A stretch of DNA of 64,000 nt from Craspedostauros australis (taxonomy: Eukaryota > Bacillariophyta > Bacillariophyceae > Mastogloiales > Achnanthaceae). The stretch spans positions 1,339,001 to 1,403,000 of the forward strand of contig JAMXDE010000009.1 in assembly GCA_026770025.1 (NCBI GenBank), in the 5' to 3' direction. The position numbers and the translations under genes were made by a program. Positions 1 through 10,900 of the stretch are shown here, piece by piece (position 1 is the first letter of the stretch; every line of letters begins with the position of its first letter). The notes under the pieces are model-generated. The model had not been told where the DNA came from. It searched no databases and was given only the letters and a program-made list of their open reading frames with translations.

Positions 1-271
1 TGTCGTGCTCCGACATTCTGTTCCTCGAGTCATGGCAAGCAAGTACGCAGATTTTGTTCAGCTCTGCCAACAAATAGTCAGGGATAGGTTCAAACGATCG
101 AGTCTTCTTTGCGGCGCAACCCGGTGTTGTAACAGGAGGAAGATCCATAGCAGCAGTTGTATCCTTCCACATTGCGTCGTGATCAGCAGTTTCCATGAGG
201 TTGTTGTGGACGGCTGTTTTTAGTACATCCGCTTCGCTCTGTTTCACACTCTTCTGGGCCTTTCGCCTCAT
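1..271 (-). CDS. Partial hypothetical ORF running off the left edge
   Basis: On the minus strand an open frame runs from an ATG at 271 to the window edge, about 90 codons without a stop. In the same frame it can be extended upstream to about position 325, including a hydrophilic stretch with NQYQWIQYGK. The product is Lys/Asp-rich with no motif I recognise. A second open frame on the same strand (309 to about 651) ends where this one becomes open, so the two could be one coding region joined by a frameshift or a short intron. It lies just downstream of the old copia insertion and could be host sequence or remains of an older element. Confidence is low because only length and composition support it. 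Confidence 0.25.
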   Translation of the reverse strand, partial: MRRKAQKSVKQSEADVLKTAVHNNLMETADHDAMWKDTTAAMDLPPVTTPGCAAKKTRSFEPIPDYLLAELNKICVLACHDSRNRMSEHD

Positions 272-656
272 CTTGCCATATTGTATCCACTGGTACTGGT
301 TGGCGTGACTACTTGTGGTCTTCCTTCACCGTCGCGCCAAGTTTGTTCACAACGGAGCACTCCCAAGCCTCTTCCTCCACCAATTTGGCATCGGTGACAT
401 TCGAAGCTTCAATTAACCAAGCTTTCTCATCCTCGTATTGAATCTCGTGAGTGTTGGGAACACCAAGCATGTTTGCAGACCATCGAGCTCTTGGGCTCGT
501 ACAGTGAGTCAGCCACTTGCCCTTCAATAGGGAAGCTTCAACCAGCAACATTGTGGTGCCTTTGATGTCTCCAAATTGCAGGGCTTTCAAGATGATCGCC
601 ATCCCTTCCATCGCTGTCGCCATCACCTGTTGCCTTGTCACCATTGCGATCCCTGC
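272..656 (-). other. Unassigned open frame beside the old copia element
   Basis: A minus-strand frame is open from the LTR boundary at about 656 to a TAG at 309. It includes residues such as GKWLTHCTSPRARW and EIQYEDEKAW, and matches no family I know. A different minus frame across 538-656 continues the Asp/Gly-rich low-complexity frame seen at 6512-7082 on the other side of the transposon. I see no start codon, splice site or domain that would make either frame a confident gene. Confidence 0.3.
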
Positions 657-819
657 TGTCAAAGTGCACAAGTATCTACTGAAGACGTATTTGCCCGTTG
701 TTGTGTGCCCTGATTGGAGCTCTTGTTCTTTTATTGTGAGTTGTCCGAAGACAATCCCCCAACCAGTATTTTGACTAATATGATTAGTAGAGAGGTAAAA
801 GGTACAGAGAAAGCTGTCA
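657..819 (-). repeat. 3' LTR of the old copia element
   Basis: This 163-bp copy matches the LTR at 6345-6506. It is preceded on the minus strand by a short purine tract (AAGGGGCG) and followed by the CCTGC duplication at 652-656. The number of substitutions between the two LTRs indicates an insertion that is not recent. Confidence 0.9.
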
Positions 820-831
820 CGCCCCTTGATC

Positions 832-2634
832 TCAAGGTGGACCCCCGTAGAACAGGGTTGTGGCAAGAAGTGTTAGTATTGGCCTCACCAATGCCTTGGT
901 GAGCATGTCAGCGAAGTTCTGAGCCGATGGGACGTGGACTGGAACCAGTGTCCCAGCTCCCTCAGCCTCATGGACTTGGTGAAATGATATTGCCACATGC
1001 TTCTTTTGCAATAGGCTGTCTGCGATCGTCGTTTTCGAGATCACCACATTGTTGTCGCAGAATGTGACCGTCGGTGATTGGACGCGGACTCTCAGTGATC
1101 GGAGTGCATATCGGAGTGCAATGATTTCTTCCGTCACTGATTGCATCGCATTGAATTCTGCTCCATATGTAGACGTTGTGACTGATGTCTGCCGCTTGCT
1201 CGAGAAGTACACAGGCGTCCTGCCAAGGAAAAGGAGGATCCCGGTGTTTGATTGGCGTGTGACAAGATCGTGCGCATGGTCAGCATCGACAAATGCATAC
1301 ATTGGCGGCTCTGGATAGATTGGCTTCGGTGACCGGTCGTCGACGTCCTCCTGTGCCTCAGGGTATTCTTCCTTCATTTGCACCACCAATTCTGGGTTGG
1401 ACGGCGTCGAGTTGAAGTTGTCGAATATCATGGGTCTGGAGTCAATTTGCGTTCTGAGTGTGGACATACTCTTAAGATAGCCCCATACCTTGAGTGCTCT
1501 TGCTAGATGGCCTTTCCGAGGTGATGCAGTGAATTGAGAGAGTGAAGAAGTTGCAAAGGCGACGTTGAAACGTCCAAGTTGAACGACCCAGTTCAGCATG
1601 CCGATGAGCTGCTGGAACTGTTGGTGTTCGTTTGGTGTGAGTAGTTCAGAGTCATCCGTTTCCGGATGGTCCTTGTTCCACATGGACACATGCTGGTCAT
1701 GGAGTGTTGCATGCTGCTTCTTGACTTTATCCATCGCGTTTGCGATGTATTTGTCACATCCAACGCTCCATTTGTCTTTCGCATTCCTGGAATCGTCATT
1801 GCCCAGATAGTATTTGGGTGGTCCTATGTCTTTGATGGTGTAGACTTGCTGGATGGCCTTCATGTATTGGTCCGGTTCATTTGCCACAATCTTGAAGTCA
1901 TCGACATGCATGCATATGTAGTCATACCCAGTGTCGTCCCTCCACTTGATCCACACGTCCTGGTCATGCTGTGATGGAGAGAACCCCATGGATGAGAGTG
2001 CATTTGCGAAGTGAGCATGGAATCTTTGCGTGCTCGATCGGAGTCCATACAACGCCTGCCTGAGTACAATTGTCTGACCCTCTCTGTGATCGAACTCTTT
2101 TCCTGCCCTCACGTACATCTTCTTGTTGGTGTAGGCATTGACAACTGCATTCCCCATGTTGCCGCAGAGTTGCTTCAGCTTGTTTGCGTCCGCGATGACA
2201 TTGAGTATCCGTGCACTGGTTGAATTGATCGTGGATGAGTATACTCTGATATTGTCAGCGAGTTCGATGAGGTGACCACCGGCTACCAGCCGCCCCTTGC
2301 GCCACAGATCCTGTTTCACAGCGAAGATGAGCCAGAGCTTGGTGCTCTGGTAGTACGATGAAGGTCGGTGAGTGGATGGATGGAATTCAAAGCAATTGAG
2401 GTCGATCAGAGCGTCGATCTCTTTCTTTGCTGCGTGCTTCCACAATGTGTTGCCATTGGCTTTGTCACGTTGGAGTGCGTGTCGCATGTTGCATGGCACT
2501 TCTACACCGTATTGGAATACTGTAGCGAATAAGTCCTTGTTCGGCTTCTTCTTTCCTGGTCGTATGCGCCTCAGGATGGCGATGCTGTCGTTGTTGTCAA
2601 CTGTGAAGATGTGCGTGCGCTCGATTCGTCGCAT
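832..2634 (-). pseudogene. Copia reverse transcriptase and RNase H region
   Basis: The 600-codon open frame carries the copia-type reverse transcriptase (RVT_2): RKGRLVAGGH, QALYGLRSS and the catalytic CMHVDDF box (VDD instead of the usual YVDD). RNase H follows near the C-terminus: YAFVDADHAHD, TSTYGAEFNAM and FCDNNVV. It ends in the purine tract and 3' LTR. The RT-RNase H block is the best preserved part of this old element, but its start has no ATG in the right place and it is detached from integrase by frameshifts. Confidence 0.88.
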
Positions 2635-3199
2635 GCGTCTGTGTATCGCGCGAACAGCGTGCTTTGCCCGTTTTAGTATTGTTGTTGACTGTCGATTGTG
2701 CCTGTCGATTGTGCCTGTCGTGCCGTTTTGGCTCGTTGGCGATGATGTATCGCGCCACGAGCTCGGGATGGTCTGCCCTCAGGATATCGTGTTGGAACTA
2801 TTGAGTTTCATTGTTGTCCCATTTCACATTGAGATGGAGATGTCAGTCTCGGAATGAGTGGCCTGCGATGGATGTAATTGCTGGTTCGTTCTTGTCGTCT
2901 TTCGTGATCTGATTTGGAACATCTCATCATGCTCGCACTCAGCCAGAGTGTCGATACGCCCCTGAATCCGCTGCTGGGGAGGATCTGGAATCCTCACTGC
3001 TTCATAGTCATCAGATTCTCTTGAGATGTCCGCAGTTGAGAGCTTGTCTTCCCTTTTGCCGTCGGATATCATGCTCGTAGGCCCACTGTTGCGGTTGTCA
3101 TTGGCATCAATGACGACGTTCTGCTGACCGAACCATCAGTTGTCATGCGGAATAGCATTGTCGTTGACCACGACGCCCCTGACCTCCAGTGGTTCCTCC

Positions 3200-3952
3200 T
3201 CAGGAATGCGAGCAGCCGCCCCCCAACCGCACAGTACTCGCGTCAATGGCCTCACAGACCTGTCGAGCGAGCTGTGCCGGCATCGTCTTGGTGCGTGCTC
3301 GTGGCCCCAAGTTGCCTCTGGTAGTAGTGTGTATGAGATCGAGGCGTGTGAAGCACTGAACTTCCTTGTCAGTGATTTGCGGAGCGCTTGCGTCTTCCAC
3401 GATTCGTGGTTCCACAATGTTCTGTACCAGGGCAGTGCCATTGGTTTCGTTGTCGCCCTGTGGCAACCATTTGTTGTATGTGAAAGGGTCTCTGTGGTCC
3501 CAAGTGATTCCCAAGAAGTATCCTGGTTTGAATGGGTGATGTGGAAACTTGGTCATTGGCTCGAAATACCAGACCTGTTGAAAGAACGTGAACCTGAACA
3601 TGGAGATGTCCAGAGTGTTCCTGTGGAGCAGTTCGATTGAATTCTTCCATTGGATGCTCTCTTTTGCCATGTAGTTCCATACATCGATGGCGTGTTGTAC
3701 CGCGTAGCACGAGAAGGTGAGTGGCACGGACTCCGCCCAAAGCAATTTGTATGTGTGTCGCTTGATGTCGCCAATCGCCTGCTCTGCTCGGTTCTGATTC
3801 TGATTCATGGGAGCAGTGAAGGAGTGCTCGATCATGTACCGCATCGTCACAGCCTTCCATTCCTTGACGGCTTGGACCTGTGAGTAGTCCAAGATGAGTA
3901 GGTCAGGTGCCCTGACCTGCACGATGAAATTGGTGAGCACCACTGGCGCCAT
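3200..3952 (-). pseudogene. Copia integrase fragment
   Basis: A frame of about 250 codons resembles the copia integrase core. LLILDYSQVQAV occupies the place of the second catalytic aspartate, and NQNRAEQAIGDIKRH holds the glutamate of the D,D-E triad. WYFEPMTKFPHHPFKPGYFLGI follows, the usual sequence after the core. The upstream part with the first aspartate is in another frame, and the protein stops at 3200 before the reverse transcriptase, so integrase and RT are disconnected. Confidence 0.75.
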
Positions 3953-4027
3953 CGCCTCTTGTCGGAGCAGCTTGGCCCAGACGAACTTGGACTCGCTGTG
4001 TGCAAAGAGCTGGGAGCACTTGTAGTG

Positions 4028-4651
4028 TCAAATGGATGGGACCGTGGAGAAGAATGGATCAGTTTCCACTCTTCCCTTGATTCGGTGTGGCTGTAGCGCG
4101 CCCGCTTGCTGCGCACGGTACCGCCTTGGGATGAGTCTTGACTCCGCATCGATGGGAGTATTGGCCAGTTGGGTCGATGCTGCTTTCGTTTTCTCGACCA
4201 CCTGTTGTGGGAGATGCCAGAAGACCTCGTTGAAGTCACCACTGGTGTGGGATCTCCGAAGGCGTCTGTGTCTGTCGCATATAGTAATATTCTCAGTTTG
4301 AGTTAGCTCGCAAGCTGTCGGTTTACGAATTGGGATGCACAGGGTATTGCTGTCATGATTGGCCAGCGGGATGCTGATGTCGCCAGACGTTATCCGTTGC
4401 TGCCCATCGTGTTGTCGAAGCCAATCGCAGATTCTGACGTTGGACGTGCACATGTGGTGTGTATTGAACAGCAACTCCATCTGCCATGGATGCTTGTTGA
4501 GAGCCACATAATGTGCCTTGATGAGGATCACTCCGCCTTCTGGCGGCTTGTACGCTGCCACCACGTCAACCATTGGAAACATCTCGATCTGCAAGTCCAC
4601 TGTCGCCCCTCGGGGTGGAACTGCTGCTGGTGATTTTGGGCTACCACCCAT
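4028..4651 (-). pseudogene. Copia pol fragment, protease to pre-integrase region
   Basis: This frame of 207 codons lies between Gag and integrase. It includes FNTHHMCTSNVRICDWLRQH and later HLPQQVVEKTKAA, fitting the region between the protease and integrase. The protease active site is not in this frame: just upstream (about 4651-4750, minus) another frame has VILDSGTDGDI, which looks like the DSG-type aspartic protease core. The segment is therefore a decayed pol piece with a frameshift in or after the protease. Confidence 0.6.
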
Positions 4652-4908
4652 TCAGACTCATGAACAATGTCACCGTCTGTGCCTGAGTCTAGAATGACAT
4701 AGCCATGGCTACTATTCATTACTCTTGCCCGTCGAATTGCGTGCTCTATATGCGAGTCAGCGCTTCTTGGACGCGACTCTCGTAGCGTATCCGGGGTTGT
4801 ATGCCCTGTCCCGCTCTCCGCGGCTTCGTGCATCAAGTCCACACTGTCTTGGTCCTTGATGCATGTGATGATCTCCAACTGCCAGCGCGAAGCGCCTGTT
4901 GTTGGTTT

Positions 4909-5805
4909 TCAGGAGCTGTTGTCACATGGTCTGTACTTCTTGGTTCGATTGGTCTTGTTGCCAAATCTGGCGCACTTGTTGGGTTTGCGTTGAGCATGAT
5001 GCTCCTGGGTCTTCGCGAACTCAGCGGGTTTGTTGCGCTTGAATGTCTCCTTGCTGATGAGTTCTCCTGTCTCGCGGAAGTGACGCGAGGATTCCACCAC
5101 AAACACTTGTGCTGGGGTCAAACGGCTTCTGAATACAATATCTGGAAGTCGGTACATCGACGGTTTCTTGCGATCCCCGGATGTAGCTTCAAACAGTCGC
5201 TTGCGGTCCGTTCGCCTGCCCTTCTGGTGTGCGCGTCGATTGCGCCGTGGAGATCTGTCGATCTCCGCGTTGGAGAGGACCTTGTCGTGCTTCATGAGAG
5301 TCTCGCGGATCCAATTGAAGGACTTGTCTGTCTCTTGGAGGCGAGAGACCGTACTGGTGAATCGCTCATCGCGAATGTTGCGGAAGAATCTTGCAATCTT
5401 CTGCTTGTCGCTCATTGCCTTTCCGTTGTCTTCTATTGGCTGAACAGATATGGAGAAGTCATTGACGAACGCGCTGAACGGTCCAGATCCATTGTAGACA
5501 AGTTTGGACAGTTTGTCTTCCTCTGTTGCCACAATGTTGGCCCTGTTCTCAGTGGATTCGTATGTGCGGATGAGGGCCTGGAAGGCTGCATGACCGCTGT
5601 CTCTTTCCGCGAGAACCATGTAGTTAGCGTGTCCTTTGCACGTCTTTGAGTTGAGCACTGTGTAGAACTGGGTGTCGACGTCCTTGCAGTAGTCATTTGG
5701 TCTCTCCTCCTTCATGTATGCCGCGTATCTGGTTGTGATCAGCTGGCGGATGAAGTTGATCTTCCACTGGTACCATTCGATGTTGAGTCCGCTGAATGGC
5801 TCCAC
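4909..5805 (-). pseudogene. Copia Gag core fragment
   Basis: This frame of about 298 codons contains WYQWKINFIRQLI near its start. That resembles the tryptophan-containing N-terminal signature of copia Gag (UBN2-type). A long helical part follows, and then a very basic RRNRRAHQKGRRTDRKR stretch that would bind nucleic acid. No CCHC zinc knuckle is visible. An in-frame TGA lies just upstream, so it is cut off from the preceding Gag fragment by a frameshift. Within the element it would form the particle shell. Confidence 0.7.
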
Positions 5806-5807
5806 CT

Positions 5808-6290
5808 CTAGCAGGGTGACTTGTCATACTTCCATCCAGTTGACGTTGATGGCGATTGGCATACTTCCAGTGGGTGTCTTGGTGAGTGTACCACAACCTT
5901 GCAGCTCATTGCCTCAGCGAGTCCACGATTGGTGGCTTCCTTCATCGCGAGTTTCAATCGCATTTGGGTTGCCTTGCTGGTGACAGGAGTCTCGATGGTT
6001 GGTACCTCATACCCGGCTGTTGTAGTGAACTCGTTGATGGCTGCCCAATTGGTTGCTTGGTCGATTTGCCGTTCTTTTGCGAAAGCGAAGATGCGAAGGA
6101 TGTTCTCAATGTTGATCGAGGTGAGTGTTGGTGAGAGAGCCAGCGCTTGGATGATGTTTTTGTCTGGACTCTTGATGGCACGTTCGATCCTTCCAAGTTG
6201 ATTGTTGATGAACTCCATTTCTTTACCATCGAGGTCAGCAAGTTCCTTGGTTATGGCTGTCAAAGCTCGGTTGTTGATCAGTCTCGCCAT
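5808..6290 (-). pseudogene. Copia Gag N-terminal fragment
   Basis: An ATG at 6290 lies 54 bp inside the 5' LTR and opens a frame of about 160 codons ending TAG at 5808. The product is helical and charged, starting MARLINN, with EFINNQLGRIERAIKS. Position directly behind the LTR makes it the start of Gag. The next Gag-like segment lies in another frame, so a frameshift separates them. Function is inferred from position, not from a recognised motif. Confidence 0.6.
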
Positions 6291-6344
6291 GGTAGCTGAT
6301 GTTGTAAAGGTGATAAGCTTGTTGGCAAACCACAACTCTAAATC

Positions 6345-6506
6345 TGTCAAAGTGCACAAGTAACTACTGGAGACGTATTGGCCCGTTGTTGCATGCTCTG
6401 GTCAGAGCTCTTGTTCTTTTATTGTGAGTTTTCCGAGGACAATTTCCAACCAGTACTTTGACTCATATGATTAGAAAAGAGGTAAAAAGTATGGAGAAAG
6501 CTGTCA
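6345..6506 (-). repeat. 5' LTR of the old copia element
   Basis: This 162-bp repeat pairs with 657-819 (about 87-88% identical by eye, one indel). On the minus strand it starts TGACAGCTTT and ends CACTTTGACA. The outer edge abuts CCTGC at 6507-6511, which also occurs at 652-656. Confidence 0.9.
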
Positions 6507-6511
6507 CCTGC

Positions 6512-7082
6512 CATCGTCACCATCATTTCTCTTACCAACACCACCTTCATTGCCATCACCATTACCTTCCGTGATGGGATCATTCAGGTTGCTTTCCCCA
6601 TCACCATCTTTGTTGCCATCACCACCATCGTTCTTGACAACAGCATTGCTGTGGCTAGCACCACCACCTTCATTGCCATGGTGGCGACCATAGCCACTGA
6701 CAACGCTATCCTGGGCGTCATCATGGCTGTCTATGTCAATGCTGCCCCAATCAACACCACCGTCGCTGTCAGCATCATCGTGGCCATCGAATGCATGACA
6801 GATAACGCCATGTCCGTCATGAAATAGGAGCAGAACCTTTGTGTGCTGTCTGTGGTAGCCGTCGTCAAAAACGGAATGGTTGATGTAGATCTTCATGAAC
6901 AAGTTGAAAAACGCAGATGATAGTTGAATTGGATAGATCGCCCTGATTATTTTTTTGTCGATGGCATGGATGATACCAATGGAGGGTTGTTGACAAACGG
7001 GATGACGACGAGGAGCACGTAGCCTGTGACGAACAAGGCAATTCGCATTCACAAGAAGCTGCAGGAAAAGCGAGACAACCAA
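6512..7082 (-). other. Low-complexity Asp/Gly/Asn-rich frame, interrupted by the copia element
   Basis: The minus strand here is an imperfect GAT/GGT/GAC-type trinucleotide tract, translating to Gly/Asp/Asn-rich sequence such as GDGNEGGVGKRNDGDDG. Removing 657-6506 with one CCTGC copy joins this frame without a shift to the same kind of sequence at 538-656 (NGDKATGDGDSDG, ending TGA at 538-540). The upstream part, about 6900-7082, is not low-complexity and has no clear start. It may be an expressed low-complexity protein or simply repeat-like DNA; I cannot decide. Confidence 0.4.
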
Positions 7083-7935
7083 GCGCGGAAACCAGAGAAT
7101 AGCGCAATGAAATGCCCATCATGAATAGATCAAGATAGTGACGTTGCGATAGGAAGAGACACTGACGAGGCGCATATCGCCAAAATATAACCGTAATTAA
7201 CCGAAAAGACACCATCGAAAATATTAAGTCACGAACAACCAAGACCCATTTCCGAAATTTGAGGAGGAAAAATAGCACGGCGTTGTGCGTGGTAGATAAG
7301 TGTGTATAACTTTGGAAGCAAAGGTCGGATGAAGGCCATTTTTATATGGATAAGATCGCACGGTGGTCTAGATTATGTTTTTATATGTCATTTTAAATTT
7401 TACGAAAATCTGAGTCACGACTAGGCGCGACTGCACCTTCGTTCACTCAAGTGGGTCATAAAGGGGCAAGAACACGGTTCAGTCATCTCTCATCAACTTA
7501 AGCACGAACGAATCTAGAGAGATTGATACATTGCATCCTGAGTAGATTGCATGCTTTCCAAGCTTTTCTGGCGGTCACGATGATAGAGTCTAACAGAATC
7601 ATTCTAGCTCTTCGAACCAACACCATCGAAGGAAGAAAATCACGCAAAGGGCGTTGGCGAGTTCGAATGTTGCAGCGACTTCTGACTTCTAGCTTTTTTA
7701 TGTTGCACCGAACGACGGACGGACATTGCCTCCACTCACAAAAACGTGTTGGTCCAAGCATCACTTTGCCCAAACGCTTTTGCGTGGTTGTGCGTTTCGA
7801 CACGCTCGTCATGTCGCGTCTCGCCACGCCATGGTGCTGATGATCCGCACAAACAATCATCGACCACGCCATACCTACTCGCACTCGTGCCATTCACTGT
7901 GTCGATATCGAATGCTCGATACGGCATTCTGATGC
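7083..7935. other. Intergenic, upstream of the TFIIS-M/SPOC gene
   Basis: About 850 bp. The first 400 bp are noticeably AT-rich. I see no RNA gene or coherent protein. The right part is presumably promoter and 5' leader of the gene starting at 7936. Confidence 0.5.
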
Positions 7936-10900
7936 ATGTGCAACTTAACAGCATCACAAATCGAAATGGGGACGCAAGGTGTAACCGAGGAGTGGGCGAA
8001 CAGCCTCGTCGGTCGGGACTGGGAGATCTTTTGGAAGGACACCAGTGACGATGCGCAGCCGGTCGACGTCCTGCAGGCGAACGATGGTACGCACACCGGA
8101 GGCAGTGGAGATGGCATGGCGATCGCAGGGACAGGGCAGGCTGTTTTGTCTCCTGGCGCCCCTGCCATGGCAATGGCAGGAGGTGTGAGCGCAAATCCTA
8201 GCGTCGGTTCTTCCGAACAGATCTCAGACACCACCAATCCAGTGGACATGGCGATTATGGAAGAGTTCCTTGGTGACCCTATGGCCATGGAACCGACGGC
8301 CGTTGGGACGGGACTCCATCAGCAAGGAGCAATGAAGGCATCCGTAACTACCAATTCCAACGCGGATCCGCACGGTCCCGCAAGCAGCGACGCCCCGGTG
8401 GATGCAGCATTGACGGAGCAGAGAAGGAGCAAACGTGGGATAAAAAAGTCCGCTAAACTGAGGGACGCCGAGGAGTCCAGGGCTACTACTGCTAGTGATG
8501 TTACTACTGCTGCTGGTAATACTGCCACTTCTGCTTATAATCTAGGGGCAGCACCCCAGCAACATGCGACGGGCGACGGAAAGGGAAGGAACGGAGAGAA
8601 TGGCCATGCTAATGAAGACCAAAGCCATGGGGCCGGTGAGGGCGAGCCCATTGGTGTGGTGGTCGGTGTCAGGGTCGTTCCTGACGTTGGCTTTGGTGAT
8701 GCACTGGTTGGTGCACAAACCGGCGCCGAGACTACCGCTGCCTCCCAGGCGGCCAGCAAGGATGGCAAAGACGATGATGATGACTATGACGACGACAGCG
8801 AAGGCAGCGTGATCGCTGATTGGTACGCTGGGCGCGTTCTGTCTGTCCGAAAGACTGCTGAAGGGAATTTCATGTTCAAAGTTTCATTCGTCGGGGAAGA
8901 CGATGTGTATGAGATGGAGAATCTGGACTCATCCAACGTCCGCCCAAGCGCCATCGGCTGGGTCAAACGTTCCAAAGCATTGCTGGAGAACCCATGCACA
9001 ACCGACAAATGGTTTGAAAGCATACCCGCGGACACGAGCATGGTGATGGACATGCCCAAGCTGAACGAACTGAACCAATCGCTCATGTCAGTCAATCTGC
9101 TGCCCTTCGAAATCACGAGTCATCAGGAATCGCCATCGATCAGCCCCAGCGATTTGCCTCACATCCGACGTATTCAGCACCTGCGATACCTGCTCCTCTC
9201 CCAGGTGTATCTGCGCACCAGAATCGCGAAGATCGTCAATCACCACGGTTCCAGCAAATTCGTGGACGGCGAGCCGAATCCCACCGAAACCTACGTCGAC
9301 CATCTGGTCTCATGCATGAAGGGGCTCGAACGCACGTGTGCGTGGTACTGCACGTGCTGGCAGCTATTGCAATACGTGCACGCATTGCCAAGCGCGTCTC
9401 AACTTGACGCTCCTACCGACTCAAACCAGTCGCAGCAGCAGCAGCCACAGCCGCAGAAGCTCAGTGTTGAGAGAGTGGCCTCGGAATATCTGGAGACTGG
9501 GCGGAATACTGTGCTGTACTGCTTGGAACTGGATCCAACACCCACAGCAGCAGGCAAGCGGAAAGGTCCAAACCCGCTGCTCAATGCATCGCACACGCGT
9601 AGGACGAAGCGACGTAAAAAGAATCGCCGGACTGACCCACATGCCGACAACGAAGACATCATTGAAGCCATGCCAACGACCATCAATGAAATGATTGACG
9701 TGCTGAAGACGACGAGCGAGGATCGATGGTGTGTTGGTTGGTGTCTCGGCCAATTTGGAAGGATGATCGACGCTTTGTCCGCATCCGTGCTGAGGCCCGC
9801 ACTGGATTGGCACCATGAGGCAAGCAACTGTCTCGGCAACATCACGGACGACACATTGCGAAAAGAGCTGCATGAGAAGGTCGGACCGCAGATAAGAGGC
9901 GAGACAAATGGAGAGCACGGTTCAGGGGAGGATGGCGTGGATCGAGCCGAGAATCGCAACGAAGATGACGAGGACAGTGACGTGAGCGAATCTGAAACAA
10001 GCCATCAACGCAAAATGACGTACGAAGAGATCCACTCATGCTATTCTCAAGCATCCAACGATCCAGTCTTGAGACATTTTGAGTTCACTGATCTGCAGTC
10101 GAGATTGAGCGAGATGCTTGACAGCATCCTCGCGTTCCAGACAAAAGCCGAAGCCGAGATTGATGCAGTTTTGAGCGAGACCTCGCTCTCAAGCAAGCAG
10201 GACGATCAGTGTCTACGCAAACTGCAACAGCTCTTGGATGAATCCGCCAATCCCAACTCCCATTGCTTCCGCGTAGAACCATTCGGGCAACAACCGTGCG
10301 TCCTCACCAAAGCCATTCTCGCTAACGCTCGTGATCTCCGGATATGGCTGATCGATCTGAGGCACGCAGAAAGCATGCGTGAACGACCTGACTTCGTGAA
10401 CGGACTTTTGAGAAGAGCCGAGGGCTTCAAAGAGTTCATCGCAAGCCTCCAAAGCGAATCGAACGTCGCGCAGGGTCTTTGGCAGAACTGTCTGAACCGA
10501 TTGCAGGCGCTGTTGCAGAAGTACGGCACAATTTACACCATTTGCCAAATGTACCATTCTCAACTCACAGGCCTTGCACAAAACAATGGCACAAACACCA
10601 TGGGCAATGCTCACTTGCCAGCTTCGCCTTTGCTGTCACAGAATGGAATCAACACAGCGCTGGCGGAACTTGCCACCGTCCCGTACCTGTCTGTGGTAGA
10701 AGAACTGGTAGCTGTGCGCTCGGACCTTCTCAATTGGTTGCAGCAGTTGCAGACATTGGCAGGAATGGATGGTAGCGGCGCCCAAGTCCACCCTTCCTTC
10801 TCCGCGCTGAAACAGCTCCACGAACTGCTCATTCTGTTGCAAACGGGGAGATCGGCGAGGCGTAGCATGCTCACAAAACATGTCGAGCCAAATGAAGCCA

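Larger units (their letters stand above)
657..6506 (-). mobile_element. Degenerate Ty1/copia LTR retrotransposon
   Basis: A minus-strand element of about 5.85 kb is bounded by two related direct repeats (LTRs) at 6345-6506 (5') and 657-819 (3'). It is flanked by the 5-bp target duplication CCTGC at 652-656 and 6507-6511. On the minus strand the LTRs begin TGACAG and end TTTGACA, the TG...CA form. A purine-rich AAGGGGCG tract lies directly upstream of the 3' LTR and fits a polypurine primer. Internal order is gag, protease/pre-integrase, integrase, reverse transcriptase, RNase H, which is the copia order. The reading frame shifts at least four times and the LTRs differ at about 20 of 163 positions. 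I infer an old, non-autonomous copy. Confidence 0.93.

Noticed and set aside
4801-5649. Plus-strand open frame of 282 codons in the old copia element
   Set aside because: It is antisense to Gag; no motif.
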